NCBI GenBank assembly: GCA_013368375.1
Contig: JAACJP010000022.1
Span: 62,001-126,000, forward strand
Reading direction: 5' to 3'
Origin: Tricholomella constricta
Lineage: Eukaryota; Basidiomycota; Agaricomycetes; Agaricales; Lyophyllaceae
DNA length: 64,000 nt
The first letter of the stretch is position 1. Every line of letters starts with the position of its first letter. This document shows positions 52,717 through 64,000 of this stretch, piece by piece. The position numbers and the translations under genes were made by a program. The notes under the pieces are model-generated. The model had not been told where the DNA came from, did not search any database, and was given only the letters and a program-made list of their open reading frames with translations.

Positions 52717-54128
52717 TATAATTACATGAGTGGAAGGTTCATGTATCGACCAGGCGGAGACCAGTCAGCAGGGTGTGTGCAGCGTAAGAGAAGCAGCGCG
52801 AAGGGGGGGATAGGGGGAGAAATTGTAGTGTGCAGCGCGTGTAGCCGGTAGCGTGTGTAGCCGGTAGCATGTGTGGCATGAGGAGGCGATCACCGAAGCG
52901 ATGCGTGCAGCGTGGTGAAGCATGAGGCAGGGCGTAGCGTGTTGCGAGGAGCGGAGGCAGCGGTGGTAAGCGCGCACCGGGTCGTGTGATGGGGTGCAGC
53001 ATGCCGTGAGGAGCGGAGGTAGAGGCGGGTAGTGCGCCGCGGGTGTAGCGTTGGTTGGAGCACGGGTGTTGTGACGGGTGGGTAGTTGGGTGAGGATAGG
53101 AAGGGGAAAGGGAAAGACGATATGGTTAGCGTTGGATCTCGAGACCGAGCAATGGATTGATTACTGACCTGGCGCTGTAAGTTCGCCGTCGTGACGCTCT
53201 GCAGGTCCCGAGCGATGGTCTCCATGAGATCGTTGTTGATGAGGGCGATGTTGAAGACCGCCCCCTCGCTCTGTTTCATGACGTCCATCCAGTTGCGTCG
53301 CACCCGTGCTTGATAGGTAAGCAGAATCTGCTTCCCGTTCTCGCGGTTGATGTAGGGGCTGTTCTCCAGATGTACGAAGAAGCGGACCAGGGATTGTGCA
53401 TGATCCTCTGGCCAGCCGGCCTTCAGAACGTGCTCCACGAAGGAGCGCTGAGCGTAGTGGAACTGTTCCCAGGTGAGGTCGGCGTCCTGGACTACGCGTT
53501 TCGAGGCCTGGACCGATGCGACAGGCCGAAGCATTACCATCTCGCCCATCTTGGCCATACCGAAGGCATCGTCGGCTTCAGAGCGCTGAGAGCGCTGCGC
53601 GTCTTCGCATCCTTCCTGTGTGAAGTACCAGAGCTCACAATAGTCAAAGTTAGCAAGTTTGTTGATGGCGTAAGATGACGGGCGCGGGACGATTACGCTG
53701 GCGACCGACAAGTTGGGGTCGAAGGACCTCAACTTCAGCTTGGTGCGTCGCTGTTCGTCCTCGACTGGCTCCTGCGGAGCCTCGCCCTCTTCCTGTTGGT
53801 CTGGAGGCAGCGGTTGCACCTGCTGGTTTTGTTGCTGCAGTAACAGCTGCTGCCGCCTAGCCTCCTGTTCCCGCATCAGCTCTTCTTCCTCCTGCTGTTG
53901 CTGCAACTGCGCCGCAGCTTCAGCCGCGGCCGCCCTCGCATCCGCTTCCTGCGTCCAACGGTCGCGTAGCTGGTCGTTACGGGTCATCCACGCTTCGCGC
54001 AAGGCGTCGACAGCTTGTTCGTCCGTGAGCCCCGTGTTGCGCATGAGGAGGCGCATGGGTTCGAATGGCTCGGAGTCGAAATCCGGGCAAACCTCCATGT
54101 TGGGGTCACGCACTAGTAGGGCTGCCAT
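52088..54128 (-). CDS. Ngaro gag-like protein with Cys-rich knuckles
   Basis: ATG 54128 (MAALLVRDPNMEV). Exon 1 has a long Gln/Glu/Ala coiled-coil-like stretch and a helical core (LTWEQFHYAQRSFVEHVLKAGWPEDHAQSLVRFF is its centre) and ends ANLQRQ at 53169. A 565-bp intron (52604-53168, GTCAGT...GACAG) is inferred. Exon 2 (52603-52088) has a basic RS-type linker and a Cys/His-rich nucleic-acid-binding end: CAICLGRHRHEIGKC, LCSDWQRPQGC, HECSGCGRKTHGAQTC. Without splicing, exon 1 would run into a low-complexity tail ending at 52890. About 491 aa in all. Confidence 0.7.
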
Positions 54129-54238
54129 GTTGTCTGTGGATATAGTTTTGAGAAAATTTTTCTTCAAAAATGATAAGGGGATACGAAAGTCCGAGAGGTT
54201 GAGATATGCGTTAAACGGTTGCGTATTGTGAGACAAAA

Positions 54239-54400
54239 GGCAAAGAAAAGGCGCAGGAAGCCGCTCTGACGATGGCGGACTCGAATCCTATGGGAGGCGT
54301 CGAGGTAGCCGGAGGAGAAAAGATGCCGGCAACTCCCGCCGTCCTCCCAAAGACTTACGTCTAATTCTCCGGTCGTTCCTCGCTACGCAATAGACAACAA
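54239..54400 (-). repeat. Ngaro repeat A1 (outer 5' end)
   Basis: 162 bp, identical by eye to 48393-48554; the 5' boundary of the element, presumably carrying its promoter. Confidence 0.9.
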
Positions 54401-54588
54401 ACTTAGCCTGAAGCACGAAGAGTAAATCTCGCCTTGACGGAACCAGGTCGAGAGCTTGAGGTGAGATCGCAAGATAACGCAAGAGTGCTCAATAGTATCT
54501 CTGAACAGCTGTATATTACGAAATTAAAAACCAAAGTCCCAAGAACGAAGAGTACGACCAGAGAGACATCATGCCCAAGTGGTGCATA

Positions 54589-55934
54589 TCAAAGGCAGCC
54601 AAGGAAATACTGCGGTAGACTTTCCCGTGCATCAACCACATTCCGCTTGAGACTCTCCAGACCTGCCAATCTACACGCAGAAGTGACACCCTCTACAAGC
54701 TCCACATCTGCATTGAGTTGTTCACTCATGCCCGAAAAAATGCCCAAAATGTCCGCGGAACTATGACCAAGGACCTTCCTGGAGCCCGCGGCAGCCTGCC
54801 ATTGCTCGCTCCAGACAAGGGTACATGCGCGATGCGCCTCGGTTGAACAATCCTCTGCACGATCTAGCTTGACGGGACAACGCCGGTATCGCTCGGTGAA
54901 ATTAACAAGGGAGAAATGACCGGCCAGTAAGCGGATAACCTGCTTGTCGCTCAGCTTGGGGTCTGCCTGGAAGCGCAGAAGTGTGGTGGGCGTCCCCGGC
55001 GGTGATTGTTCTATTGCCTCTAGGAGATGTGTGTAGTACGCGATACCCCGCAGCTGAGGCAGCTTGTGGGTGTCTGCAGCGAGGATGGCGGGCACGGCAG
55101 GGATGTCCCTTCGTCGGACTCGGTCGCTCCAGGTAGAAACAGCGGCGTCGAGAAGGTCGGTGGCTTTGTATTGAGTGGCTATCTCGATGACGCGGGTGAA
55201 GTTGGCAGAGGAGCAGGTGTCGGTGAGGACAATGTTCGCTGTGAATGCTTTCTGCATTGATTGGATTGCCCATTCGTGTAGTTCGTAGAACTCCAGACTC
55301 TTTGCGACGGTAGCGAGATACAATAGCCGCTCAAGGTCTTCGCGAGCTTTTGGCTGGTCCTTTGCATCCTCTTCCCTGTGGAAAATGTGAGAAACACGGG
55401 CACTTGTAAGCGAACGGACTTACGAAGCGTAACGCGCCCATAACAGCGCCCGAAACTCGTTCACAGACACTCCGAAAAGTTCCAGCGGGTCTTTGCCACT
55501 CGTTGGTGCTGGTCGATTGGCAACCCTCGATGTAAGGAGTTTAGACATGTGCAGTAAATGACCATGGATCTATGACGGTGTCAGTACTTAAAGAAAGAAA
55601 TTTTAGAGCATAGACGCACCTTGAATATGATTTTCTCAACTCTGACATAACAATCCGCCTGTGGATCTTCAGCATAGTAATACGTTGGGTCGTGAATCAG
55701 GATCTCCGTGCCATCCACGTCTGGCCTTAACGATGGCCGCAAAGGAACTTTTGGACAGAATCGAAATATGTTGTCGCGGTCGCTCGAGTCTGAATCCACT
55801 CGCTGGCGTTTCCGGGTCCGATTGTCCCCTTCGTCGCATGATTCGCGAATCGTGCCTTCGTCTACGATGATGAATCGCGGTTTCCCATCGTCCTGCTTCT
55901 TGCCAATTCCAAAGAGGCCACTAAAGTATGACAT
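54589..55934 (-). CDS. BTB/POZ-domain protein
   Basis: ATG 55934 (MSYFSGLFGIGKKQDDG). The BTB core begins DGTEILIHDPTYYYAEDPQADCYVRVEKIIFK, continues after an intron (from about 55616) with IHGHLLHMSKLLTSR and GKDPLELFGVSVNEFRALLWARYA, then after a second intron (55380-55425 region) with MYLATVAKSLEFYELHEWAIQSMQ, the usual post-BTB helices. The C-terminal 200 residues form a helical, Cys-containing domain found in many Agaricomycete BTB proteins. Likely a dimerisation or adaptor protein; partner unknown. The Ngaro element sits 190 bp downstream of its stop. Confidence 0.8.
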
Positions 55935-56302
55935 TATTGTGAATAGTTAAGAATCAAAGGGTAGTTGAGTGCGCTGGGGCCACCCTGGGCCTTTACGTCT
56001 TCTTAAGGGGACGAAAGGCAGCGGAGATGGCCAGTGCGGAGTGGTGCGGGAAACAAAGGACCCATAGTCGTCGTTGACAATGGGAGACAATAAACAAGGC
56101 AACATCAGTTCGACTCCTGCCAGGTGCTGTGTCGTTCCAGATTAGTATTAGTAACAAAGACACTGATTCAGCTTCGAGCTTCAGTCTATGTCCGAGTGAG
56201 GAGTGCGTAGAGTCACGCGAAAACGTATAATTAGTACAGATGTGATGCAGGGAGCGAGTATATACAGTGCCACCGAACTCGAGATACGGATTGGCTTCAT
56301 CT

Positions 56303-57664
56303 CTAAGTATCGTGCGCAATAAAGACGGACGTCGTGTGAAGGAAGGTGGTGATTAAAGTGCAAGGAGGGGTAGTACCAATGATAAAACGGTCAAGGTCAA
56401 AGGAATGCTGAACTGCATGTCCATTAGCGGAAATATCCGGATAGCTCTGAAGTGGAAGAGAAGGATCAACAATGATACGTCTCCACGAAGGGGATAGAAA
56501 AACTAACGATGCGCTTTGTGGTCTCGTGGTGATCTTCACATTGAACACTGCCACGAGGCCGTCAACAGCGTTGATGCCATCCACACCGACGGTTATATTG
56601 TGGTTGATTGCATCGCTAGTATTTGCAAGCAGTCCCGAGACATACACAATGTCACTCTGGTATGTGTATCCGTTTGCAGAGGTCGAACCACTGTAAGTGG
56701 ACGTGTTCGTCAATTCTCTTGTTGGAATCGCCGATTGAGTTATATTTCCTATCAGCCAGTCGCTAAAAAAGATCACTTGAGCGTAGGGCAAATGAAGGCA
56801 GGACAGAAACATACCGTCCCAGGTTGTATCCATGTGGAATGATATCGTGTTGTTCTAGCGGCGCATAAGAGTGAGACAGATAGAACTCTTGAAAAACGTG
56901 TTATATACGTACTGGCTAGAGGCATCTCATACGAGACTGCCATGAAGATTGCTCCACTATCGGCGAGTTGAAGAAAAGAAGAACAAAAGAACCAGCATGT
57001 TGGGCGTACCTGTTGCCTTCTGGACCGTTCTGCACCCAGTAACGAAAATGGTTACCTCCTTCTATTGTTTCTCTACAAGAACCCAATTGGGGGTCGCCAA
57101 AATTCCACCGAATTACAGCCGTTTCGTTCTCTGGTGATCAAAAGACCATAACGTATGCTGCAATTGTTTATGAGCTCTGTAAGACTTACTATAACCATTT
57201 CCATCACCAAGGTTCACTTGCTGGTTTCCGACGGATTTTTGCCCCAGGCATTCGCTCGAAAAATGGAGTGACCTGTACATAATGAGGATGCCGCGAAATA
57301 TGGGAGCTAGACTGGTTCGTACGCAAAATAATTCCTCAAGCCACCATTCACTTCCGAGTCTACGAGGACATCGCTATCCGAATGTCCAGATATTATGGCA
57401 TTGACCGGCTCTCCTTGCCCCATCGGGAATGTAATGGGTATTTTCTGCGTATGGGATCAGCTCGCACTCAAGGCTCTGAGATATTATGGATCGTACGGTC
57501 AAGAAGCTGCCGCCATTATCATTCGGGTTATAAAAGCCTTGCTCAGGGACCTTCCTTGATGACTCTGCACGCCGCCAGAGAATATTTGATAGACTTGACC
57601 AGCCAAGTCCGTAGCTCAAGGTCGGCGAGGTGAGCAAGAGCAATAAGAGAGTCGTAGAAGCCAT
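56303..57664 (-). CDS. Secreted protein of unknown function
   Basis: ATG 57664 starts a clear signal peptide (MASTTLLLLLLTSPTLSYG). After several 50-60-bp introns the exons read VGNQQVNLGDGNGY, ETAVIRWNFGDPQLGSC, IEGGNHFRYWVQNGPEGNSGAIFMAVSYEMPLA, HDIIPHGYNLG, DWLIGNITQ, SGYTYQSDI-like Asn/Thr/Ser-rich blocks and a beta-rich end (INHNITVGVDGINAVDGLVAVF). I recall similar secreted proteins in wood- and litter-decay basidiomycetes, without a known activity. The exact 3' end (56303) is uncertain; the last 60 residues may belong to an intron or another exon. Confidence 0.6.
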
Positions 57665-58223
57665 CCAGCGTCAGAGAAAGGGGGGAATGAGCAGTGGGAT
57701 CGCCAGTAATGGCAAGGAAGTGGTCAGCGACAAGTCAAGCGAAGGAGCCAAGCATTGAGGGTCACCGTCACCGGTCATCACCGTTGATTTGAAGGGGAAA
57801 ATTAGTGGGTTACGTAAACTACTTTATGATAATCCGTGCTCATTTGGGCCTTGGCCGCTACATACCTTTGTTCTATTATAACTTGAACAAGAGCGCCGTC
57901 CTGGTTGCTGCGCCTAGGTACAGGATAGTGTATTGCACATGATTAAAGTTGAAGACAGCCTATAATTCGGAGCTCTCGATGGGCCTCAGAAAATGGTTCA
58001 TTTTATGCTCGCACATGTCGGCGATGTCTATGGATTCTATCGCGCGGGTGGCACGACTGAAATCGCAACCTATCGATGGTCGGATCGAGCCCTGAAGCTA
58101 GATCTGGAAGAGGAGCCAAGAAAGGCCTCCAAGGACCAAGTGTCTCTCTTGTTTGGTTGCCTTTTGCGGATGAGAGGCGCAGCCTCAATCTCACAAGGTA
58201 AAAGGCAGGGTATGAATTATAGA

Positions 58224-59639
58224 TCAATCAGCGATCTCCAAGTCACCATACGGCTTGGCTCTGAAGTACGAATCGTCAAAGTGGTGCACGCGGACGAAAC
58301 CATCCTCTCCGCCAGATGCGTAACAAGTGCCCGCGGGATGTACAGCGATTCTGAACCTCAATGTCAGCATCGTACAATGTGAAACGCAGTAAGATGTTAC
58401 AAACGTGTTGATAGGGCCGAAATGACCCTTCACGCGTCCAACCTCCTCTTCGAAGACCTTGTGCCAGAATCGCGTCTCGAATTTTCCTTGACGGAGGGAT
58501 GTAGTGGTCACGCTCATCGCCTCTTGTCCACCTCCGAGCAGAACCTGGAAAATGATTTTAATATATCTATCATCGATTGCTGGTCAGGTTAGCATCGAAC
58601 TCACGTAAGGTCGGCCAGGCGCGAGAGCAGCACTGTTCAGCGGTGTCTCGGTCGTAAACGTTTTGATAACCATAAGGCTTTTTGTATCGTGTATCTGAAG
58701 CACATATAAGTCCCTGAGCCAAAAATTAAGCGGCAGTACCTACCCGTGCGGCTTTATCCTTACTGCTGGTGATGCAGTAGGTGCCATCCTTGCTCATCTG
58801 AAGGTCGGTCACGATGTCGCTGTGCGCGCGTTCGTTGTTCTCGATTTCATCACCGGATTTGACATTAAACAATGCGACCTTGCCGGACTCGTGCCCGGTG
58901 ATGATAACGTTGGGTGTTGGGGTGAACGCGCACACCGTGGCTTTTGATCCAATAGGGTTGAACATGTACAGTGGTTCCTGGGACTCTGATCACGGAGCCG
59001 GAAGCAAGAGTCAGGCAACACATTTGGAACAAAATGAGCAAGGTAGACGCACGATTCGTCCCATCGCCATCACGATTGATGTTGAAGACCCGTATCGCGC
59101 ATTGGTGGCCCATACGCTGCTCGGTGATGCACACCACCTGGCTATCATCCTCCTTGAAAGCCACCCTTTTCACTGCCGTCGGGAACTCCCAGGTGTAAAG
59201 GCACTTGCCCGTCTCGACCGCCCAGAGCCGCAGGGTATTGTCAGCAGCGCCAGAGACCATGAATCTTGACTCTGCTTTTGGTGATTATACTGGCGTCAGG
59301 TTGTCCAGATTGGGAGTGCTAGAAGGATAACTTACAATCAACATCTACCGTCCACACCGTTCCGTTGTTTCCCTCGTATGTTCCTAGTCGCTCTCCATTG
59401 TGAGAGTACCAGACATTGATGACATGATCTTTTGAGCATGAGAGAAGCAGGTCTCCCTCCGTGTTGAACTTGATCTGAGTCAAGGACCGTTCGTGACCTA
59501 TTGTCCAGCAGAAGCCGAGTTGAGTGAGTGGGAGAACATGCTAGGAAGATTCTTTGGCTAGGAACCTTGTAGCAGAATAGGCCGCTATAAGAAACAAGAT
59601 TAAAAGAGCGTCAGAGGAGTGGTTATCGAAACTTGCCAT
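58224..59639 (-). CDS. TIF34: Eukaryotic translation initiation factor 3 subunit I (eIF3i)
   Basis: WD40 propeller protein of the eIF3 complex, needed for translation initiation. The translated exons give [59 protein letters not shown], then [99 protein letters not shown] and [22 protein letters not shown], ending EIAD at 58224. This matches eIF3i over its whole length. The first coding exon is only the ATG (59639-59637), followed by a GC-AG intron (59585-59636) and a 19-nt exon (59566-59584). Confidence 0.93.
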
Positions 59640-61839
59640 TTTTTCGTGAGCGTCGGTGAGAGGATAGATTTTTGGTGAGCACGTGGTCTTTCCCGATTTA
59701 TCGATGGTGCTGTGGCTGTGGTCCTCCTCCCCCCTTCTCCCATCCTTCTGTCCGCTTCAAGTCTGCTCTCTGGACGCCTGCACTAGAACAAAAGGCGTGT
59801 AACACTCTCTGGATGCTTCTTCGGACCTTGTCGTCCGACACATCGGCTATGGATGCTGGAACTGCAGTCAGATACATCAAAGCGCCTTGCGACCCAGAAC
59901 AACCCCTGCGGCTAAGGATGCGCTGCTTAAGAGGAGGCTTCATCTTGTATCTTTCAGAAACCCATCGTTTTGTACTACCTGGGTAACAGGTTCATCGGTT
60001 TCTCTTCACACGTGGTCGCTGCATCTTTAAGGACACGTTTACCTCTCCAGGGGACCCAGAGGCGCCTCATTGAATGTTGAATAATGCTCCCATTGTCTTG
60101 CAGGACACCCTTCCCACACTCAACAATGTCTTGGGCATGCCTACCTGGCTCAATGTCCCTCCAACATCTGCCGACTTTTGTAATAGGAGCACTCTGCGGT
60201 GGGGGCAGCGACTACTCGACACCCCAACCTTTAGATGTACCCTCTTCATGCCGGTGAAGAGTATGGCTCTCACAAATTCCAAATGTACCACTGTCCAGGC
60301 CAGGCCATGGGAACGAAAACCCGTTCTCGCAACGCCCAACATGGGCGCTTCGCTCTTCACCGAGCTAAATTTTTAACGTTGAGCCAACGTCACCGCCTCC
60401 ATGCAGGCCACGGTCGCTCAGGAAGCTTTGAACTGTGTCCGGGATGCCCCGATTCTCGCTGGATGTCATGGTCAAACTCATGAGATTGGTAGGGGCCATG
60501 GTCAGGAGAAGACATGCATCTAGAATGTCCATCCGTGGCGTTACGACTAATTCCAGTCATCCGAGGTGGCATACAGCAGGCTATGGCGGATCATTTCTTG
60601 GGATATGTACCTTACGTGGACGATAGTTGTCAAAACTATCATGTGGCACTACGAGGTACGACAACGTGCCTCCTGGTAAGGTGCCCATCAGTTGAAGATT
60701 TTGTGTCGCTGTCCATATCGACATCCGCCTTGTACTACACCTTCTGCGTCGATTGCCTTTTCACGCTTCTACTGAAGTGTCTCGCCGTGCTTCTCGGCGT
60801 TCAGGACTTGAACATACGGTACATGATAGTCAAGCATTGCATTGCTTCTGTGCAGATTGTTCTAGCGAGTCGACAACGCACCCGGCTGAACCCAAACTCG
60901 CCCTTCCCGTGTGCGCTTTATTCAGTCTTTGATCGCCTGCGCTGCGGTCATTCAAAACCCACTCCGACTGGCATCATCTTGAATCACGAAGAACTGATAT
61001 GCTAGGCTCAAGCACTCGGATTGAGAGTTCGACCGTTTCCTGGATGCCCTATCACGGCGCTTCGTGGGTCGTTTCATTTAGCGAATCTCGCACAGAACGA
61101 TATCCTGCTCGTCGCATTCCATGCTACCTTTTTTTGGCTATTGACGTCTTCAGAGGCTCGTCGGCAAAAGTGCAACGTACCTGGCTGGCAGAAGAATGAT
61201 ACTTAGAGCGGATGCTCAGGGAACTAAATGATGCCGGGACAAGTGGGTCAGCGGTTTCCCTGTCATTTTATTCTCATCTTCATTCCTCTGCTATACGACC
61301 TGTTTTACTCCTGCCCCTCCTGCGGCTCTCCATCGTAGGCTCGCATCTGTCCCTGGCTCATGTCCGTGTCAGGGGATAAGTTAACACCGACCCTACTCAG
61401 TTTTGAGGGGTTTTGAGCTGTGCCTTAATGTGTATTTTAGGGCCGATACTGTTTACTTTGCCCTCTGGAACTGCTGCATATTGTTGTTCTAACGGTTTGC
61501 CTTTTCTGGACGCTGGAACATTCACGCCGTCAAACCTGGAGAGCTCCGGGACGCCTCCGCACCGGACTCAGCATCGTACCTCAGGCCGCCAGGCACGAGG
61601 TTGGCGCATCCGAAATTTATTTTGATTGCTAGAACAAGGCCAGCACAGCGTACCTTCTTTCATTGTCGGGCTCACGCACTTTACCGCACTGTCACCGAGG
61701 TCGTCGGGAGCCCTCCAACACCGAAAGCTTTGCAGGCACTTCAGGTCAACAGGAACGATATCAATTCAGGAATCTTGTCACGCGTGGGCGCAAGTTACTG
61801 GATGACTTGCCTTCAATCCCGAAACGGTTTCTGAAAATC
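59640..61839. other. Stretch of about 2.2 kb without a confident gene
   Basis: Several plus-strand ORFs of 60-163 codons occur (longest 60514-61005), but they show no domain, no consistent splicing and no repeated element. The left end is the eIF3i promoter. A decayed gene cannot be excluded. Confidence 0.4.
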
Positions 61840-61847
61840 TATAAAAG
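61840..61847 (+). promoter_or_regulatory. TATA box
   Basis: TATAAAAG, 91 bp before the ATG at 61931, followed by a C/T-rich leader. Confidence 0.6.
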
Positions 61848-61930
61848 CACGGTCTATTATCCTTTGAGCCAGACAACCCAATACCAGTCGCACTCGTCTT
61901 CTAGCCCAACAACTCACATTACACCGTATC

Positions 61931-62593
61931 ATGGCCGCCGTTGCTGCTTACCCTTCCGCCATCACCTTCGCCTCAAAGAATGTGGTCTCTGAACCTGATG
62001 GTAAGTCGTTCGCAGATTTGGGAACACCTGAAGCCGACGCTGACGATGTACCCGCCGCTCTCTCCTTAGCCGTTATCGGTGAGAATCCTAGCCAAACATA
62101 AAGACCGAAGCACTCATATATGGTATTCTGGACTAGCTAACCTTCAGTTCCTTCTGGAGAACATTGAAGTTTTCGACATCTGCGAAGGCGAGAAAGGATA
62201 CATCCTCCATCCCCCCAAGGGCACTAGGTTGGCCGCAGGTCCCATTAACTACAAGATTGCTATCGGTCCGCTTGAGGTTAGTAATAGCTTCTGTCTTCAG
62301 CTGGAATTCAAAGGATTGAAAACGTACACCTACAGATTGATCTTACAATCGATCTGAGCACATTCTCCGTTTCTTTAAAGATCATCCTGAAAGTTCCCAT
62401 CCTCGGCGGTGTCACCATCGCCAACGTCGTCGGAAACCTCAAGGACGGTATCGAAGTTAAGGTCGGATACCCTGGCCTCCTCGGAGGAATTGTTGGTGTT
62501 AAACTCGATGCCAACTCCGACGTTGTCCTCAGCTGGGATTTCACTGCGTTTGGCAAGGGCTTCCAGGGCTCCAAGGTGCTGTTCCACATCTGA
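61931..62593 (+). CDS. Small conserved-looking protein of unknown function
   Basis: ATG 61931 (MAAVAAYPSAITFASKNV). Introns read at about 62001-62070, 62080-62148 and 62278-62380, all GT-AG. The third exon encodes FLLENIEVFDICEGEKGYILHPP and NYKIAIGPLE, the last exon IILKVPILGGVTIANVVG, DGIEVKVGYPGLLGGIVGVKLD and VLSWDFTAFGKGFQG. About 140 residues of alternating hydrophobic residues, as in a beta-sandwich; no signal peptide or helix-rich membrane segment. Splice choice around the second, 9-nt exon is uncertain. The TATA box suggests good expression. No family recognised. Confidence 0.6.
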
Positions 62594-63102
62594 GGACTTT
62601 CAAGGTGAATGCTTTGACTGAAATTGACGATGGTACAATTACTCATATGTTTGATGTTGGTAGGCCTTTCCTGCGGCCGAGAAGTCGATGAACGCACTAT
62701 TTATCTCCTATTCCTAAATTTCCATTTCCTTGTCGTCAGTTGTACAGATTGTTATTGGGTTGAGCGGTCGATTATATTCTTCGCATTCGAAAAATACATT
62801 GATGGGATTCATGCATCAAGAATGCAACCGTTCTCGACAACGGCAAGTGTCATCAGCCGCTTCTATGTAGCTCGCCACACGTCATTATAATAGAGGGCTC
62901 AAAAAACCAACGACGTGCCCCGAATCTGCCTGAAGCGGTCCATTGCATTCCAGTAATCGACGCTCTCAAACTGAAGTGGGGGTCCTGCATGCATACTTAT
63001 ATATATATATGTCGCGCGTTTGTATTTCACGACGGATCATCCATCAAGCTTCAAGGTTGATCGTCGTAGCTTCACATAGACAAAGGTACTGAAGAAGCGC
63101 CG
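62594..63102. other. Convergent intergenic stretch with TA microsatellite
   Basis: 3' flanks of two convergent genes; a short TA run lies at 62999-63011. Nothing else recognised. Confidence 0.5.
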
Positions 63103-64000
63103 TTAGGCCTTCTCCTCGAGTTTCTTACCGTCAAGGGGCCGGTCAGTCCCAATGGCAACGATATCGCCCTCGCCATCCATTGTATGGAAGAAAATCCAAA
63201 TCGTGAGAGCAGCAAGGACACAAGCCCCGCCAATACCAACGAAGGGCCAGATCAAGTCCGGATCCGAGAATGACGGCGATATGATGAGAACCAGGGCGCT
63301 AGACAGGGAGCTCATGAAGAGAACGAGCGCAAAGACCAATCCCTTCATGCGCTGAGGTGCGCGAGTGTATGCACTTGAGAAAGGAACCTTCCAGCATCAG
63401 ATTCGATTATCGGAAAAGGAAAACAAGCAACACACATTTCGTAGCAAGTGATATTAACCATGAGTTCTGCAGTTGCGGGGAGAACATACAATGGAAGCTG
63501 GGCCCAAACACTTAGTGGTGATACCGTCGTTCCAGTTTTACAACCCGTAGCGTTATATCCACAAGGCGAGGTCTCGTAGACACGCCATTGGAGGATAGCA
63601 CCAACAGCCATAGTTGCCGCGGCAAGAAAATAGCCAAAAACAACTAGGTTCTGAGGCTGAGGAACGTGCCCTTTCAATTGAAAGGCTGCAGGACTCACTG
63701 CGACGGATAGGCGAGAAGTTAATGCCGATCTTGCGAAGGTAAGGGTAAACCTAGCCGAGGTCTAAACACAGAAATTCCTCTTAAATCAGGACAATGCACA
63801 TACGCCATAATTGAGAATGGGTGCCATCACGATGATTGTGAGAGGGTTGAAGTTCGAAAGCAGATCGTTCGGTGCGCCGTTCGTCGTCATGCTTCCCGCC
63901 TGACTCGTTTGGATTGTACTCAATCCGCCATCAGCCATGTAGAAAATGGGCAGGAAGATGCTGCGGCACGACATCAGAGTGTGGCGCAGACGACAAGCGA
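63103..64000 (-). CDS. PTR2: POT/PTR2 proton-coupled oligopeptide transporter, C-terminal part
   Basis: The gene enters from the right edge. Exons read FLPIFYMADGGLSTIQTSQAGSMTTNGAPNDLLSNFNPLTIIVMAPILNYG, then FGYFLAAATMAVGAILQWRVYETSPCGYNAT and SVWAQLPLYVLPATAELMVNITCYE, then AYTRAPQRMKGLVFALVLFMSSLSSALV and WPFVGIGGACVLAALTIWIFF, with introns near 63715-63800 and 63350-63410. These are helices 8-12 of fungal PTR2-type di/tripeptide transporters of the plasma membrane; the N-terminal helices and E-x-x-E-R region are outside the window. Stop at 63103. Confidence 0.9.

Larger units (their letters stand above)
48091..54400 (-). mobile_element. Ngaro-type tyrosine-recombinase retrotransposon, complete
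   Basis: In the element's own direction the order is A1 (54400-54239), gag, RT-RNase H, tyrosine recombinase, B1 (48747-48555), A2 (48554-48393), a 109-bp spacer, B2 (48283-48091). This split-direct-repeat layout, the YR in place of a DDE integrase and the DIRS-type RT identify the Ngaro/PAT side of the DIRS order; Ngaro elements are known from basidiomycetes. The A pair (162 bp) and the B pair (193 bp) are identical as far as I can read, so the insertion is recent. No target duplication is expected and none was seen. Confidence 0.9.

Noticed and set aside
60514..61005. 163-codon plus-strand ORF
   Set aside because: No recognisable domain, start context or intron pattern; kept as unassigned sequence.
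1..64000. CRISPR arrays, rRNA and tRNA genes
   Set aside because: No spacer-repeat pattern, rRNA-like sequence or convincing tRNA cloverleaf seen; CRISPR is not expected in a fungal nuclear genome.

Overview
The window looks like a mushroom-forming basidiomycete (Agaricomycetes) chromosome. The evidence is dense short introns (about 45-70 bp), a Plavaka-type DNA transposase, a tandem family of basidiomycete multi-pass membrane proteins with a DUF6533-like start, and an Ngaro-type tyrosine-recombinase retroelement. All gene models were read by eye from frames and splice sites; nothing was searched against a database. Family names therefore rest on motifs and recall.

Layout. Positions 1-3728: 3' part of a non-LTR retrotransposon (RT + RNase H) ending in a TCA tail. 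Positions 4103-20860: a Plavaka-type transposase gene with a probable nonsense codon and a companion gene, split by a young 10,969-bp Ty3/gypsy chromovirus on the minus strand (7423-18391; 220-bp LTRs differing at one base; 5-bp target duplication CGGAC). Positions 20856-22679: remnant of a Ty1/copia element and an unassigned ORF. Positions 22970-29390: three tandem, same-strand copies of a membrane-protein gene; a fourth, diverged copy lies on the plus strand at 42151-43589. Positions 30326-47859: host genes (FYRN/FYRC nuclear protein, alpha/beta hydrolase, Cys-rich tail protein, glycine-rich hydrophilic protein, sirtuin), mixed with pseudogenes. Positions 48091-54400: a complete, recent Ngaro element with split direct repeats A1-ORFs-B1-A2-B2. 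Positions 54589-64000: a BTB protein, a secreted protein, eIF3i (TIF34), a small unknown protein and the C-terminal part of a POT/PTR2 peptide transporter cut by the window edge.

The most striking signal is in the chromovirus. The whole element, including LTRs, UTR and all three ORFs, is packed with short perfect hairpins (stems mostly 6-11 bp, small loops) about every 30-65 bp, which chance does not explain and which I do not see at that density elsewhere in the window. In addition, gag-protease and pol are in the same frame and separated by one UGA followed by CUA, with a nested 8+7-bp stem-loop 24 nt downstream. This is a textbook layout for stop-codon readthrough. The element also carries a third 984-aa sense ORF of unknown function after pol.
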